A stretch of 64,000 nt of DNA. It comes from Perilla frutescens. Lineage: Eukaryota; Streptophyta; Magnoliopsida; Lamiales; Lamiaceae. Position numbers and translations under genes: made by a program. Each line of letters opens with the position of its first letter. The stretch's first letter is position 1. Below the pieces are notes generated by a model. The model was not told the origin of the DNA. It ran no database searches and saw only the letters and a program-made list of their open reading frames with translations. The stretch covers positions 55,258,170-55,322,169 of the forward strand of contig BRKX01000002.1 of NCBI GenBank assembly GCA_026008535.1, given 5' to 3'. This document shows, piece by piece, positions 34,990 through 45,592 of this stretch.

Positions 34990-37900
34990 TTTTTCATCCT
35001 CACTGTTTTTCTTTCTTCAGCAATCTCTTAGTCATCTTTTGAGTAGTTGATGAAAACTCATCAATGAGTTTTCTCTTTACACCATCACCATCCATAAGAA
35101 CGACTGCATTACTTGTGTTAATGTTGTTCTTTCTTGGTGCTAGTAATGCGTCACTTATGTAGTTGTCCTGAAATTGTTAAAAAAAATTAATTAACTGAAC
35201 AATGCTGCATAAACATAACAAAAACATAAAATGTTATTCCTATTTGAAAAATAATATACCTCATCCGCATTTTCATCAACTTGCTCTTTCCCTTTCTTTG
35301 ACTTTAATGACTTTCCCTACAAAATGCATACAATTGTAAGTAATTACTTAATATTACACAAGTATTTTTTTAGTGCTAAAAAATCCACCTGCTTTTCTGA
35401 GCCTTCCCTTTGTATTGTGTCCTCACATGCAACCTTAACAACATCAAAAGGTCCCTTATAATTGTTCACTTGCTCAGGCATGACAATTATATTAAAGAGA
35501 CCTTTTTTGTTCGATATGCCTTCAACTTCAGCTGGAAGTTCATCAAGTACCTCATCCTAAAAAAATAAATTATAATCTGTAAAAAAAAATTTATATTTTT
35601 TACAATATGTGTGACATACCTCTGCAAATTTTTGTCCAAGTAATTCCATGCATTACATATCCCACATTCTAAATGTGGTTGTTGCAGTACAATCAGTGAC
35701 TTCAACAATCAATTTGTATCTATATGTTTACAAAAAAAAAATTATTTAAATATATAAAGATTTTTCTTTATATTAAACACTAAAAATATATTTTAATCAT
35801 TAACCTCAGTTTGCCACAAATGTCAAATGTTTGACATTTTTGACAAAAGAACTTATGTTCATCATATGGATCTAGTTCCCTCCGACATACTTTGCATGCA
35901 AGGTATGACATGCCAGTAATGTCTTCAATGTCCTTCACAGTGGCAAATACTGTGAACTCCCCACTCTAAATAACATAAAAATTATGTTAATAAGTTGAAC
36001 ATCATATTTTGTATTTAAATTGAAAATGAAACTGTAATAACATTATATTTTACCTCCCCATCTTCCATTAATTGCTGAATTGTTTTGTTGACTACATCAC
36101 CACCTTTTGATTCAACAGCTGTTTTCGAAGATGATGAACCAATCTGTATTTAAAATAATTATTACTTTATAAATAATATAAACCTAAAAAAATATTACAT
36201 AACTCGAATTAACCAACCATCTCTTCAATCATTTCTGATCTATTTATTGAAGTGGATTCTTCCTCCTGTATTGAAAATTAATTTGTCATTAAATTCATAA
36301 AAACATTTATTTAAGAAAAATAAAATATTATATGTTTTTTTCCTACCTCAGTAGGCCAAATTTCACCACACATCCTTTTAATAATCTCTCTGTCCGTACA
36401 AATCATTGCTACACTGTAAGATCCAGTGTAATTTCTTGTCTGTCCGGGTTGAACAGTAATATTGAACAGTGCCTTTTTGTTAGCTAACCGTTCAAGCCCA
36501 GGTGGAATTCCTTCAATACTTCGACCCTATAAAAAAATTTAATCAGCTTTTATATTTTTTCATTTTATGAATTTCATTGTTTTTTACCCCGATTAATTCT
36601 GTAGCTGTTTTTCTGATTAGTGCTATATTTTCCTTATCCCACATTAAGAATGTCATAGTTCCACTGTCATCTACCACCCTCACAGTGAGCTTGTACCTAT
36701 AATCGAAAAATTATAAAAATTAGAATTTTAATTAAAAATATTAAAATTAATATAAATTTAAGTTACCTCAGTTTTCCTGCAATGTCAAATGACTGACATT
36801 TTTCACAGAAAAATTGATTCCCACTTGCTTTAATTTTCTTCTGACATATTTTGCAAGCCAAGTAGGACCAGTTACTAATGGTCTCTACACAAAGTATGGT
36901 GGCAAATACCCATAAATTGCCAATCTAAGTTAAAGAAAAAAAAATATATGAATATATTTTTTTATAAACCAATTCAAAATGTGATTAAAAAATATTTTAA
37001 ATACCTTTCCATCTGTCATTCTCTAATTTCGTCATTTAGTGTCCTTGATGATGATGATGATGATGTGAGAGTGGAGATACTGGTTGATCTCAGTTTTCCA
37101 GTAGTGATATATCTCCAAATAAATATATAATAAATTAATGTTAATAAAGTAATGTGTATTGAATAAATAATTATAAATAAATAAAAATAAGACAAAGCCC
37201 AACCCTATTAGAAATGAGCTCAACCCACTGGATCCACAATATATTTATGTGTAATAAAATCGTTTTGGGCCTGGTTAAAAAAAACGGTATTGTGGCCCAA
37301 ATAATAATATTATCATGTGGGCCGATACATACAGTTTGGTAAATCTAATTATAGTTTAAATTATTTCTTTACTTTATTTACTATACATACTATCGATTTT
37401 ATTATTAATTTATATTAGTTAGATAATTAAAGGTTTAATACTTGCATATAATTTAATTTGCATATTGTTATGTACAAATAAATTTAATTTGCATACTCAA
37501 TTGTAGAAGATGAAATGAAACTGTAGTGCATCCTAACATATAAATGTCGACAATCTCAAAAATAACTACATCCTAACATATAAATGTCGACAATCTCAAA
37601 AATAAAGAACAACAAAAATGAACATGGTTGGGTCAAAAATAAATAAAAACAAACATAACATGGTTGAGTCAAAAATAATTTGGCTATAAATATAAATTAT
37701 ACATTTTCTATAAATTGATATAAATAATTTTACCTAAAACTGAAATCCACAATCTCTGGAACTTTCTGATCCAGCACAATCTTTGTAATATTAAATAAAG
37801 ATGAAATGCGTATTTCACCTATTGTAATATTTAATCAATCAGTAACTTTATCATAACACTCACTGATATCAAAATAAAAAATTAAATATTACCCCTGTAT

Positions 37901-38761
37901 ATGTTAGGTCAGCAAAACTGTATAATAACAGTCACTGGTCCTTCAGGGGGCGTCTCTAAAAATTCAATCATCTGTTCTGCGTAGTTTTCCGAAAGAGTTG
38001 CTGTAATTGTGTTTCCTCTACAAAAATTAAGAAATAATTACTAAATACATAATTAGAGAAAAGTTAAAAAATTTAAAGCATTATTTTAAAAGCTTACTCT
38101 ATATCTTCCAATACCAAATCCATCAATTTTGTTAGCTTTCCATTTATCTCTCTTGTAAGGGGTCTATAGTGTGACACTATAGTTCCCATTACATCTGCAC
38201 AAGAACAAAAAATAAGTTCAAAATTATTTGCTGCATGTTATAAAAATATTTTTTTTCGTATGTATTGATATGTCTTACCAAACATTGTTGCATCTCCTAT
38301 GTTCTCTATATTTGCTATATCATTGAAATTCTTGATCTCGTACAAATGTTGTGGAAATTCTTCGTGAAAAACCTCAAAGATTCTCATGTGTTTAAATGCA
38401 ATAATCTTATAAAGGCTCACAGTTGTCTTGTACTTCATCACATTCAATCCAATAACAAAATCGATTATAGCATAAACATTGCCTTCAATAAGGCAATCTT
38501 TAAACTTTTCGATATTTGTTTTTGGAATCGTCATATGGATTCGTTGACCCTATAAAAAAAGAATCTGTTATAAGTTTTTATATCATAAAGCAAAAAAAAA
38601 AACTCGACAATTTTAAAACTGAAACATACCTCTCGATCATGGAAGATGCATTCCAGACTAAATGCATTTGAGTTTTCATACCATCGTATCAACCTTAGTT
38701 CTATGTCGAATGTACTCCTTCCCAGTTTTAGCATCTGTACAGTTCCGAAAACTGGAGCCAT
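34990..38761 (-). pseudogene. Helitron RPA-like single-stranded-DNA-binding protein gene
   Basis: Replication protein A large-subunit type (OB folds), carried by many plant Helitrons and thought to protect single-stranded intermediates. Exons (minus): 38630-38761 (MAPVFGTVQMLKLG start), 38279-38549, about 38098-38196, about 37892-38020, about 37738-37826, about 37015-37112, then a zinc module at about 36780-36925 (CKICQKK...FFCEKC) with OB-fold exons to 36218. A second, similar zinc module lies at about 35810-35968 (CKVCRREL...FFCQKC) with its own following exons at 35630-35720 and 35400-35560. The 3' end, rich in Lys, is near 35000. TGA at 37909-37911 (QFC*PNIYR) interrupts the second OB fold, probably from CGA. 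Exon limits in the second half are approximate. Confidence 0.82.
37190..37440 (-). repeat. Right arm of the inverted repeat inside the Helitron
   Basis: Reverse complement of 31262-31545, lying in an apparent intron of the RPA-like gene between exons at about 37112 and 37738. The two arms are 5.6 kb apart. Confidence 0.8.
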
Positions 38762-39829
38762 TTATCTTCTAATTTTGTAACAGCACAGTATAAAGCTTCA
38801 CACTGGTTTTCTGCTTTTCTGCTTTCAGGGGAAAACGAAAATGGAGAGTGAATGAGAGAATTGTCCCTTCTTAAGATGTAAATTTTTTTATATATGAATC
38901 AGTTTTTTTTTTACACGTAGTGGGTGCTGGAAAGTGGAGGTTAACTTCTTTGTAGTGCTCCATATCAGTTCTATTTATTTTCTGTATTGTATAGATTTTT
39001 TTTATTTTCTGTATTTATTTTCTGTATGTAATTTAATGTAAATATTAATTTTGATTATGTATTTAAATTACATGATTATGGTTGTGGATTTAAATAAAAA
39101 ACCGACCCCACGTCTGTAATTTACATACACACGTTTCAAATAATTCATTTTATTAATATATTATTTAATTTAATCATAAATCGGATTTATTTAAAATATT
39201 AACCATAAATCGGATTTATTTAATAACCTCAAATCAATGTATATTTGCAAAATTGCTATCAATATTAAATATCCTCAATTCACTGTATATTTGCAAAATT
39301 GCCATCAATTTTCCCTCCAAAATCAATTGCAATTGGATTTTTTCTGCTTTTATATATAGTATAGATTTATGATGTTATATTAATCAAATAATCTTATTAA
39401 ACTATCTATTATTATTTTAAATTTTGTAGAAGAGATGATTAAATTATTTTTATATAATAATATATACACAAATTGCAGATGTGAAATATATTTATGGACA
39501 TAGACCGAAAAAATAAATCTTAATTAACAATCTTTTGGAGTTAAAAAAAAAATCATTTTGGACTTAATTAAGAAATACTATCATGTCTTATTTTATGGAA
39601 TTACATGTATGTTTGTAATACTCATGAGTATATTAATGACATACATACAAATAAATAGACATTTTTACTCAATGTTACATTACATTAAAGCAATTTTCAA
39701 TATATTAATAAAAAGTTGTTCAAATTTAACCGAAAACTATTTCACAATTTCGTATCAAACCCTGTTTTGTCTACAATTAAAAACCAAACACATTCGTTGA
39801 CCATGTCACCTTTGAGTAATATAACAAAT

Positions 39830-40232
39830 GGTAAATTATAATTTAATGATGAATGTTTGAATATTTTAATAAAAATAATTCAATTTTTTAATAATTGTAA
39901 TTTAATTCACAACGTTTCAATATTTTAACGAAAATAACCCAACATTTAAATATTACAATTTAATTCTCAATTGTTTTTGAACATTTTAACGTAAAAGACC
40001 TAGCATTTTAGCCAAGAAAAAATGCTATTTCAATCGACTTCGAATAACTTTACTTTCAAATAAGTTGAACAATCTTAACAGAATGACATTCTGAAAACAA
40101 TCAAAATGGCATGTTTTTGATTGAATGTTGGGTCATTTCTTTTAAAACGTTGAAAATTAAATTGTAATTATTAAACCGTTAGATTATTTTTGTTAAATGT
40201 TCTAACACTGCGAATTAAAATGTAATTTAGCC
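39830..40232. mobile_element. Mutator-type MITE, 403 bp
   Basis: Left end GGTAAATTATAATTTAAT and right end (reverse complement) GGCTAAATTACATTTTAAT. The inverted repeats stay alignable for over 100 bp, leaving a short centre. Flanks TATAACAAAT (39820-39829) and TATGACAAAT (40233-40242) form a 10-bp duplication with one mismatch. No coding capacity. Confidence 0.8.
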
Positions 40233-40242
40233 TATGACAAAT

Positions 40243-40745
40243 GGTCAATAATCATTTCTTTTATATTTTTGGATCAATAGAATCCATTTTTAATAATTAT
40301 ATTTCTTATATAATTGTGATATATGTGGTTTAAACGTAGTGTTCAGACGTTTTATCCGAAAATGAGTTTTATTGCAAGCAACTCAAATGTTTGGCGTCCA
40401 AAACTCTGGGACGCAAGCACACAAATGTCTATAGTAATTTATATGATGGACGATGAATTAGGGAATTTGGATCGATTGATTAATAAAATAAAAAATTAAT
40501 TAAATAACAAATAAACAAAAAGAAAAAGAAGAAACATATCGATGACTTCTTCTTCGCAACTTCTTCATCTTCTCTAATCTACCTGTCGTTGAGTTCGTGT
40601 CGCCGATATTCCCTTTCTCTCTATTCGCTATGTTCTTGGCACCTGAAAGACTCTCTCTCCCGTTCTTCACCAGGTTCTCGACACATTCTTCCCACAACGC
40701 AGTTCATCCACCACCGACGACGAATGCTCCAACTTAAAATTTGCA
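40243..40745. other. Intergenic DNA left of the Copia element
   Basis: No supported gene. A minus-strand open frame at 40500-40697 has no family resemblance. Ends in GAAAC (40746-40750), the Copia target duplication. Confidence 0.45.
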
Positions 40746-40750
40746 GAAAC

Positions 40751-40989
40751 TGTTAATGTATTCAAAAGAAGTGTACAGTAGTGAGTTAGTGTGTTAGTTA
40801 GAAGTTAGTTTACACGTGTCAGCCGATCCATATTTTATGGAAAGTTTGTTAGTGGAAGTTAGTCAAGCTGAGTTGTATAAATATGTAATCATGCAACAGA
40901 AATTCATATACGAAAATATCCCAAACTCTGTGTAGCATTCTGTCAAACACTTTCTCTCCATTTTTTCTGCTTCAGTTTAGCTGTTAATA
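40751..40989 (+). repeat. Copia 5' LTR
   Basis: Starts TGTTAATG, ends TGTTAATA (not the usual CA). TATAAATATG near 40876 is a plausible TATA box for the element's transcript. Confidence 0.95.
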
Positions 40990-41124
40990 TGGTATCATTC
41001 GCAGGTTTCTTCTGGGGTTAATTCCACATTTCTATTGTGGATTTCCTCTTTTCTGTCCACAATTTGCATTTCTATTGCAGAATTGTATTTCATTTTCATT
41101 TTTTCACTCGATCCTTGGATAGTT

Positions 41125-44100
41125 ATGGCCGCCAATCGCCCTCTCGAGCTTCCGCACCTACAAGCCATTCAGATTCGACTTGATAGAAATAACTACGCAT
41201 TCTGGAGAATGCAGGCACTAGCTACCATCAGAGCACATGGATTCGCTGGGTTTATAGATCCGGCGAACGCTCCACCATCTCAGTTTTTACCTACCTCATC
41301 GTCTGGACGATGCATGCCAAATCCAGATTATTCAGTGTGGCTCAGTAGAGATCAATTTTTGATGAGTTGGTTATTAGCTTCTATCAGTGAAGCAATGTTG
41401 GGTTATGTCACGAGGTGTCGAACAACATGTGAGCTGTGGCAAGTGTTAGAATCGCTGTTTCAATCGCAATCGAAGGCAAGAGTTATGCAGTTGCGCTTTC
41501 AGCTCCAAACCACACGTAAAGGTGATGCTTCGGTCGATGAGTATGTTTTGAAAATGCGAAGTTATGCTGATCTTCTCGCCGGAGCTGGACACCCTATCTC
41601 TGATGATGAACTCATCCTTTATATCTTAACCGGATTTGGTCCTGAATATGAGGCTATCGTTGTGAATCTGACACATCGCACCGATCCTCTCACTTTGCAA
41701 GATGTACACTTCGCTTTACAGGCACAAGAGCAACGGCTTCAAAGTCAAGCTATCTACTATCCCGCTGCAAATGTTGTGTACAACAGAAACTCTACTGGTA
41801 ATCAATCAAGGTTTATACCTGCTAGAGGAAGAGGAAGAATGTATGTCAAAGATAATAAAATCGTTTGTCAGCTGTGTGGTAAGACAGGGCACATAGCATT
41901 AAAGTGCTACAAGAGGTTTGATGTCACCTTCACAGGAAATGAACCTAACTCACCACATGCTTATCTTACTGAGGCTAACTCTCTGGAATTCTATCAGGAG
42001 GATGCTTATATGGATGAAGGTCAGGTCCAATGGATTATGGACAGCGGTGCTACATCTCACATCACAAATGAAATGACTAGGTTGCAGCTTCATTCTCCTG
42101 CTGTTAATGATGAGAAACTCATTGTTGGCAATGGTCAACAGGTTCCAGTTGTTGCTTCAGGTAATGCCATCGGTCAAAACAATTCACATTCTATTCTTTT
42201 GAACAATATTTTATTTGTTCCTCAAATAACTAAGAAATTACTGAGTATATCTCAGTTTACCAAAGATAATAATGTTGTGGTGGAGTTTCATGATTCTGCT
42301 TGTTTGGTTAAGGACAAAACCACTCACAAGGTGCTGATGCAAGGCTCTCTGGATAAAGGACTTTACAAGTTGGACATCTCTATGTTTCCTCTGAAGTGTG
42401 TTGGCAGATCTATTTCTGGAAAAGGTTCAGCTTTTACTGCAGATAAGAATAGCTATACTAGCTCTACAGCTCAGTCTACACCTACAGCTTTAATTGATGA
42501 ATGTATTCAGTATGTTATGCCTACTTCTACTAGCTCTGATGTTTGTAAGAGTCTAAACACAGTAGCTGGTCAGCATGTTGATGCTCTTTTATGTACATCT
42601 GAAATGAATAAATGGCATAGACGACTTGGTCATCCACATGTCTCTGTTTTATCCAAAGTTTTGCATTCAGCTCAGATTCCCTACAAACCAAACTTGCTCT
42701 CTTTTTGTGATGCATGCCAAAGTGGTAAATCACATCAAACTGCACACATTTCCCAATCTCTCAAAACCACAAAACCTTTTCAGCTTATACATTCAGACTT
42801 GTGGGGGCCTGCACATACCTCAAGTATCCATGGGTACAAATTTTATATCCACTTTATTGATGATTTTACACGGTATACATGGATCTATCCTTTGACCCTC
42901 AAATCTGAAGCCTTCTCCACAGTTAAACAGTTTCTAGCCATGTTAAAATGTCAATTCAATACCACAATTCAAGCATTTCAATCCGACTGGGGGGGAGAAT
43001 ATAGACCACTTGTTCAATATTTTAAAGAATTAGGAATACACTTCCAACACCCTTGTCCCCATATTCACTCACAAAATGGGAGGTCAGAAAGAAAACATCA
43101 AGATATTGTTGCAAAAGGCCTCACCCTACTGTCCCAAGCTAATCTACCATTAAAATATTGGTGGGAGGCTTTTCATACAGCTATACATCTCATAAACAGA
43201 CTGCATACACCTATCCTTGCAAATAAATCCTCTTTCACTTGTTTGTTTGGCCATAATCCTTCCTACTCTCAACTCAAAGTGTTTGGCTGTGCATGTTTTC
43301 CTTACCTTAGACCATATAATACTCATAAGTTACAATTCAGATCCACAAAATGTGTTTTCATGGGATATAGTCCATCACATAAAGGGTTTGTGTGTCTTCA
43401 TCCATTGGGAAAGTTCTATATCACAGATTCTGTAATCTTCAATGAGGAAGAATTTCCTTATACTACTCTTTTTTCCTCTGATTCCAGTCTAAATACTCAT
43501 CAGTCAATCTCAAGTGATTTCACTACAAATACATTTACTATTCCACACACAGATACTTTTCTTGATACACAAATTCCTGACCTTGAACCTGTTCACAATG
43601 CATCTGAAACATCTGAAAACCATAGCCCTACAGATTCTTCTAGCTCTTTAGAGGATTCTACTGATAACAGTTCCCACATGTCATCTTCACCTTCTTCTTC
43701 TATCTCTCCACCTCCTATATCTTCCAAACACCACATGATAACCAGGTCCAAAAATGGCATATTCAAACCAAAACTTTTTGTTACTGAAAGAGTGTTACCA
43801 TCTGAACCTGCTACTGTTAATGAGGCTCTTGCAGATCCAGAGTGGAAGACAACAATGCAAGCTGAATTCTCTGCCTTACAAGATAAAAATACATGGAGTT
43901 TGGTTCCTTATGATTCTAATCATAAGTTAATCTCTGCAAAATGGGTATTCAAAGTAAAAACGAAGTCAGATGGGACTTTAGATAAACTGAAGGCCAGGTT
44001 GGTTGCAAGAGGTTTCGAGCAGTATGCAGGGGTGGATTTCTTAGAAACTTTCAGTCCTGTAGTAAAGTTTTCAACTATAAGGATTGTGTTTTCTATTGCA

Positions 44101-45354
44101 GCTATTAAAAACTGGGATGTGAGACAGATAGATGTGAATAATGCGTTTTTAAACGGAGATCTTGAAGAGACAATATACATGGCTCAACCGAAGGGGTTTG
44201 AATCTGAAGATTTACCACATCATGTGTGTAAATTACACAAGGCAATTTATGGACTAAGACAGGCGCCTAGAGCCTGGTACAATAAGTTGAGAGGCTACCT
44301 TGTTGAGCTGGGCTTTACTAGGTCTCAATCTGACTTTTCTCTGTTTTTCAGACATAGAGCAGACAAGACAGTGCTTATTTTGGTATATGTTGATGATATC
44401 TTGTTGACTGGAGATGATCGATTTGAGGTGCAGCAAGTTATACATGATTTGAAACAGAAGTTTGCTTTAAAAGATATGGGTGCAGTACATTATTTTCTGG
44501 GCATCGAAGTTCATCATCATCAAGGAAATTTTGAATTAGCTCAGACGAAGTATGTAGATGAATTGCTGCAAAAGAATAATATGTTGCATTGCAAGCCTTG
44601 TGCAGTGCCTATGTCCACTACAGCAAAGTTGTCTAGAGAAGATGGAGTAATATTTGATGATCCTACTTTGTATAGGAGCACGGTTGGAGCTCTACAATAC
44701 TTAACACTCACGAGGCCTGATATTTCGTTTGCAGTAAATAAACTCAGTCAGTTTCTGCAAAAACCTTTAGTCTCACATTGGAATGCATGCAAACAACTAC
44801 TTCGTTACTTAAAGGGCACCAAAGATCTACGATTGAAGTTCTCTCCTACATCGTCTCAGACACTAGTGGCATATGCTGATGCTGACTGGGCTTCTTGCCC
44901 TGATGATCGCAGATCAACGGAGGGACAATGTGTTTTTCTTGGTTCGAACTTAATAACTTGGAGTGTGAAGAAACAGGAAGTAGTTTCTCGAAGTAGTGCA
45001 GAGTCGGAATACCGAGCTCTTACAAATGTAACAACAGATCTTATTTGGCTGATTGCATTGTGTGAAGAGTTAAGATTCAAAGTGAACAGCCCTGCCAAAA
45101 TATGGAGTGACAATAATAGCGCCATTGCGTTAGCTTCTAATCCGGTTTTTCACGCAAGGACAAAGCATATAGAGGTAGATATACACTTCATAAGGGAGAA
45201 AGTACAAAGTAAAATCGTTGAAATCGGATATGTTCCTTCAGCCGAACAAGTGGCTGACATTTTTACAAAACCGCTGTCAGAAACACGGTTCCAGTTCTTG
45301 CGAGATAAATTGCGGTTAAAGTCATCTGATCAAGTTTCAAAGGGGGAGTGTTAA
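41125..45354 (+). CDS. Copia gag-pol polyprotein, uninterrupted
   Basis: About 1409 residues from the ATG at 41125 (MAANRPLELP); the frame is open from 41035, but the extra 30 residues are hydrophobic leader-like sequence and less like a Copia gag start. Domains in order: gag; zinc knuckle CQLCGKTGHIALKC (about 41867-41908); aspartic protease with WIMDSGATSHIT; integrase zinc region WHRRLGHPH...CDACQSGK and catalytic core with HSDLWGP, FQSDWGGEY and HSQNGRSERKHQ; reverse transcriptase with VARGFEQ, DVNNAFLNG and YVDDILLTG; RNase H with YADADWA and SRSSAESEYRAL. The stop TAA (45352-45354) lies inside LTR 2. In the integrase motif Trp replaces the usual Gly after the second Asp. Confidence 0.95.
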   Translation: MAANRPLELPHLQAIQIRLDRNNYAFWRMQALATIRAHGFAGFIDPANAPPSQFLPTSSSGRCMPNPDYSVWLSRDQFLMSWLLASISEAMLGYVTRCRTTCELWQVLESLFQSQSKARVMQLRFQLQTTRKGDASVDEYVLKMRSYADLLAGAGHPISDDELILYILTGFGPEYEAIVVNLTHRTDPLTLQDVHFALQAQEQRLQSQAIYYPAANVVYNRNSTGNQSRFIPARGRGRMYVKDNKIVCQLCGKTGHIALKCYKRFDVTFTGNEPNSPHAYLTEANSLEFYQEDAYMDEGQVQWIMDSGATSHITNEMTRLQLHSPAVNDEKLIVGNGQQVPVVASGNAIGQNNSHSILLNNILFVPQITKKLLSISQFTKDNNVVVEFHDSACLVKDKTTHKVLMQGSLDKGLYKLDISMFPLKCVGRSISGKGSAFTADKNSYTSSTAQSTPTALIDECIQYVMPTSTSSDVCKSLNTVAGQHVDALLCTSEMNKWHRRLGHPHVSVLSKVLHSAQIPYKPNLLSFCDACQSGKSHQTAHISQSLKTTKPFQLIHSDLWGPAHTSSIHGYKFYIHFIDDFTRYTWIYPLTLKSEAFSTVKQFLAMLKCQFNTTIQAFQSDWGGEYRPLVQYFKELGIHFQHPCPHIHSQNGRSERKHQDIVAKGLTLLSQANLPLKYWWEAFHTAIHLINRLHTPILANKSSFTCLFGHNPSYSQLKVFGCACFPYLRPYNTHKLQFRSTKCVFMGYSPSHKGFVCLHPLGKFYITDSVIFNEEEFPYTTLFSSDSSLNTHQSISSDFTTNTFTIPHTDTFLDTQIPDLEPVHNASETSENHSPTDSSSSLEDSTDNSSHMSSSPSSSISPPPISSKHHMITRSKNGIFKPKLFVTERVLPSEPATVNEALADPEWKTTMQAEFSALQDKNTWSLVPYDSNHKLISAKWVFKVKTKSDGTLDKLKARLVARGFEQYAGVDFLETFSPVVKFSTIRIVFSIAAIKNWDVRQIDVNNAFLNGDLEETIYMAQPKGFESEDLPHHVCKLHKAIYGLRQAPRAWYNKLRGYLVELGFTRSQSDFSLFFRHRADKTVLILVYVDDILLTGDDRFEVQQVIHDLKQKFALKDMGAVHYFLGIEVHHHQGNFELAQTKYVDELLQKNNMLHCKPCAVPMSTTAKLSREDGVIFDDPTLYRSTVGALQYLTLTRPDISFAVNKLSQFLQKPLVSHWNACKQLLRYLKGTKDLRLKFSPTSSQTLVAYADADWASCPDDRRSTEGQCVFLGSNLITWSVKKQEVVSRSSAESEYRALTNVTTDLIWLIALCEELRFKVNSPAKIWSDNNSAIALASNPVFHARTKHIEVDIHFIREKVQSKIVEIGYVPSAEQVADIFTKPLSETRFQFLRDKLRLKSSDQVSKGEC

Positions 45355-45587
45355 TGTATTCAAAAGAAGTGTACAGTAGTGAGTTAGTGTGTTAGTTAGA
45401 AGTTAGTTTACACGTGTCAGCCGATCCATATTTTATGGAAAGTTTGTTAGTGGAAGTTAGTCAAGCTGAGTTGTATAAATATGTAATCATGCAACAGAAA
45501 TTCATATACGAAAATATCCCAAACTCTGTGTAGCATTCTGTCAAACACTTTCTCTCCATTTTTTCTGCTTCAGTTTAGCTGTTAATA
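45349..45587 (+). repeat. Copia 3' LTR
   Basis: Appears identical to the 5' LTR. It supplies the stop codon of the polyprotein in its first six bases (TGTTAA). Confidence 0.95.
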
Positions 45588-45592
45588 GAAAC

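Larger units (their letters stand above)
22460..39365 (-). mobile_element. Complete Helitron, 16.9 kb, minus orientation
   Basis: On the minus strand the 5' terminus at 39365 reads TCTATACTATATATAAAAGC, a standard plant Helitron start. The 3' terminus ends CTAG at 22463-22460. Nine bases before that end lies a hairpin, CCGTGC-AAC-GCACGG (22472-22486). The flanking bases are A before TC and T after CTAG, the A^T target preferred by Helitrons, with no target duplication. It encodes the two gene types expected, a Rep/Pif1-type helicase and an RPA-like protein, both damaged. A solo LTR (28630-30378) is nested inside. The length excess over a usual autonomous Helitron comes from that LTR, tandem exon copies and a non-coding cargo at 31.3-34.9 kb. 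Confidence 0.92.
40751..45587 (+). mobile_element. Intact, young Ty1/Copia LTR retrotransposon, 4.84 kb
   Basis: Two 239-bp LTRs (40751-40989 and 45349-45587) appear identical base for base when read side by side. GAAAC flanks both ends (40746-40750, 45588-45592). TGGTATCATTCGC follows LTR 1 (primer-binding site, only its first 8 bases matching the usual TGGTATCA of tRNA-Met) and AAAGGGGGAG precedes LTR 2 (polypurine tract). One long open frame encodes all domains. Identical LTRs and an unbroken frame mean very recent insertion. Size and short LTRs fit the Ale/Retrofit-type lineages; that is inference. Confidence 0.96.

Noticed and set aside
38265..38555. Plus-strand 96-residue frame
   Set aside because: Antisense shadow of the second RPA-like exon.
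41035..41124. Start of the Copia polyprotein at the first ATG
   Set aside because: The extra 30 residues are hydrophobic and derive from the leader after the primer-binding site; the ATG at 41125 fits a gag start better, though I cannot exclude the first.
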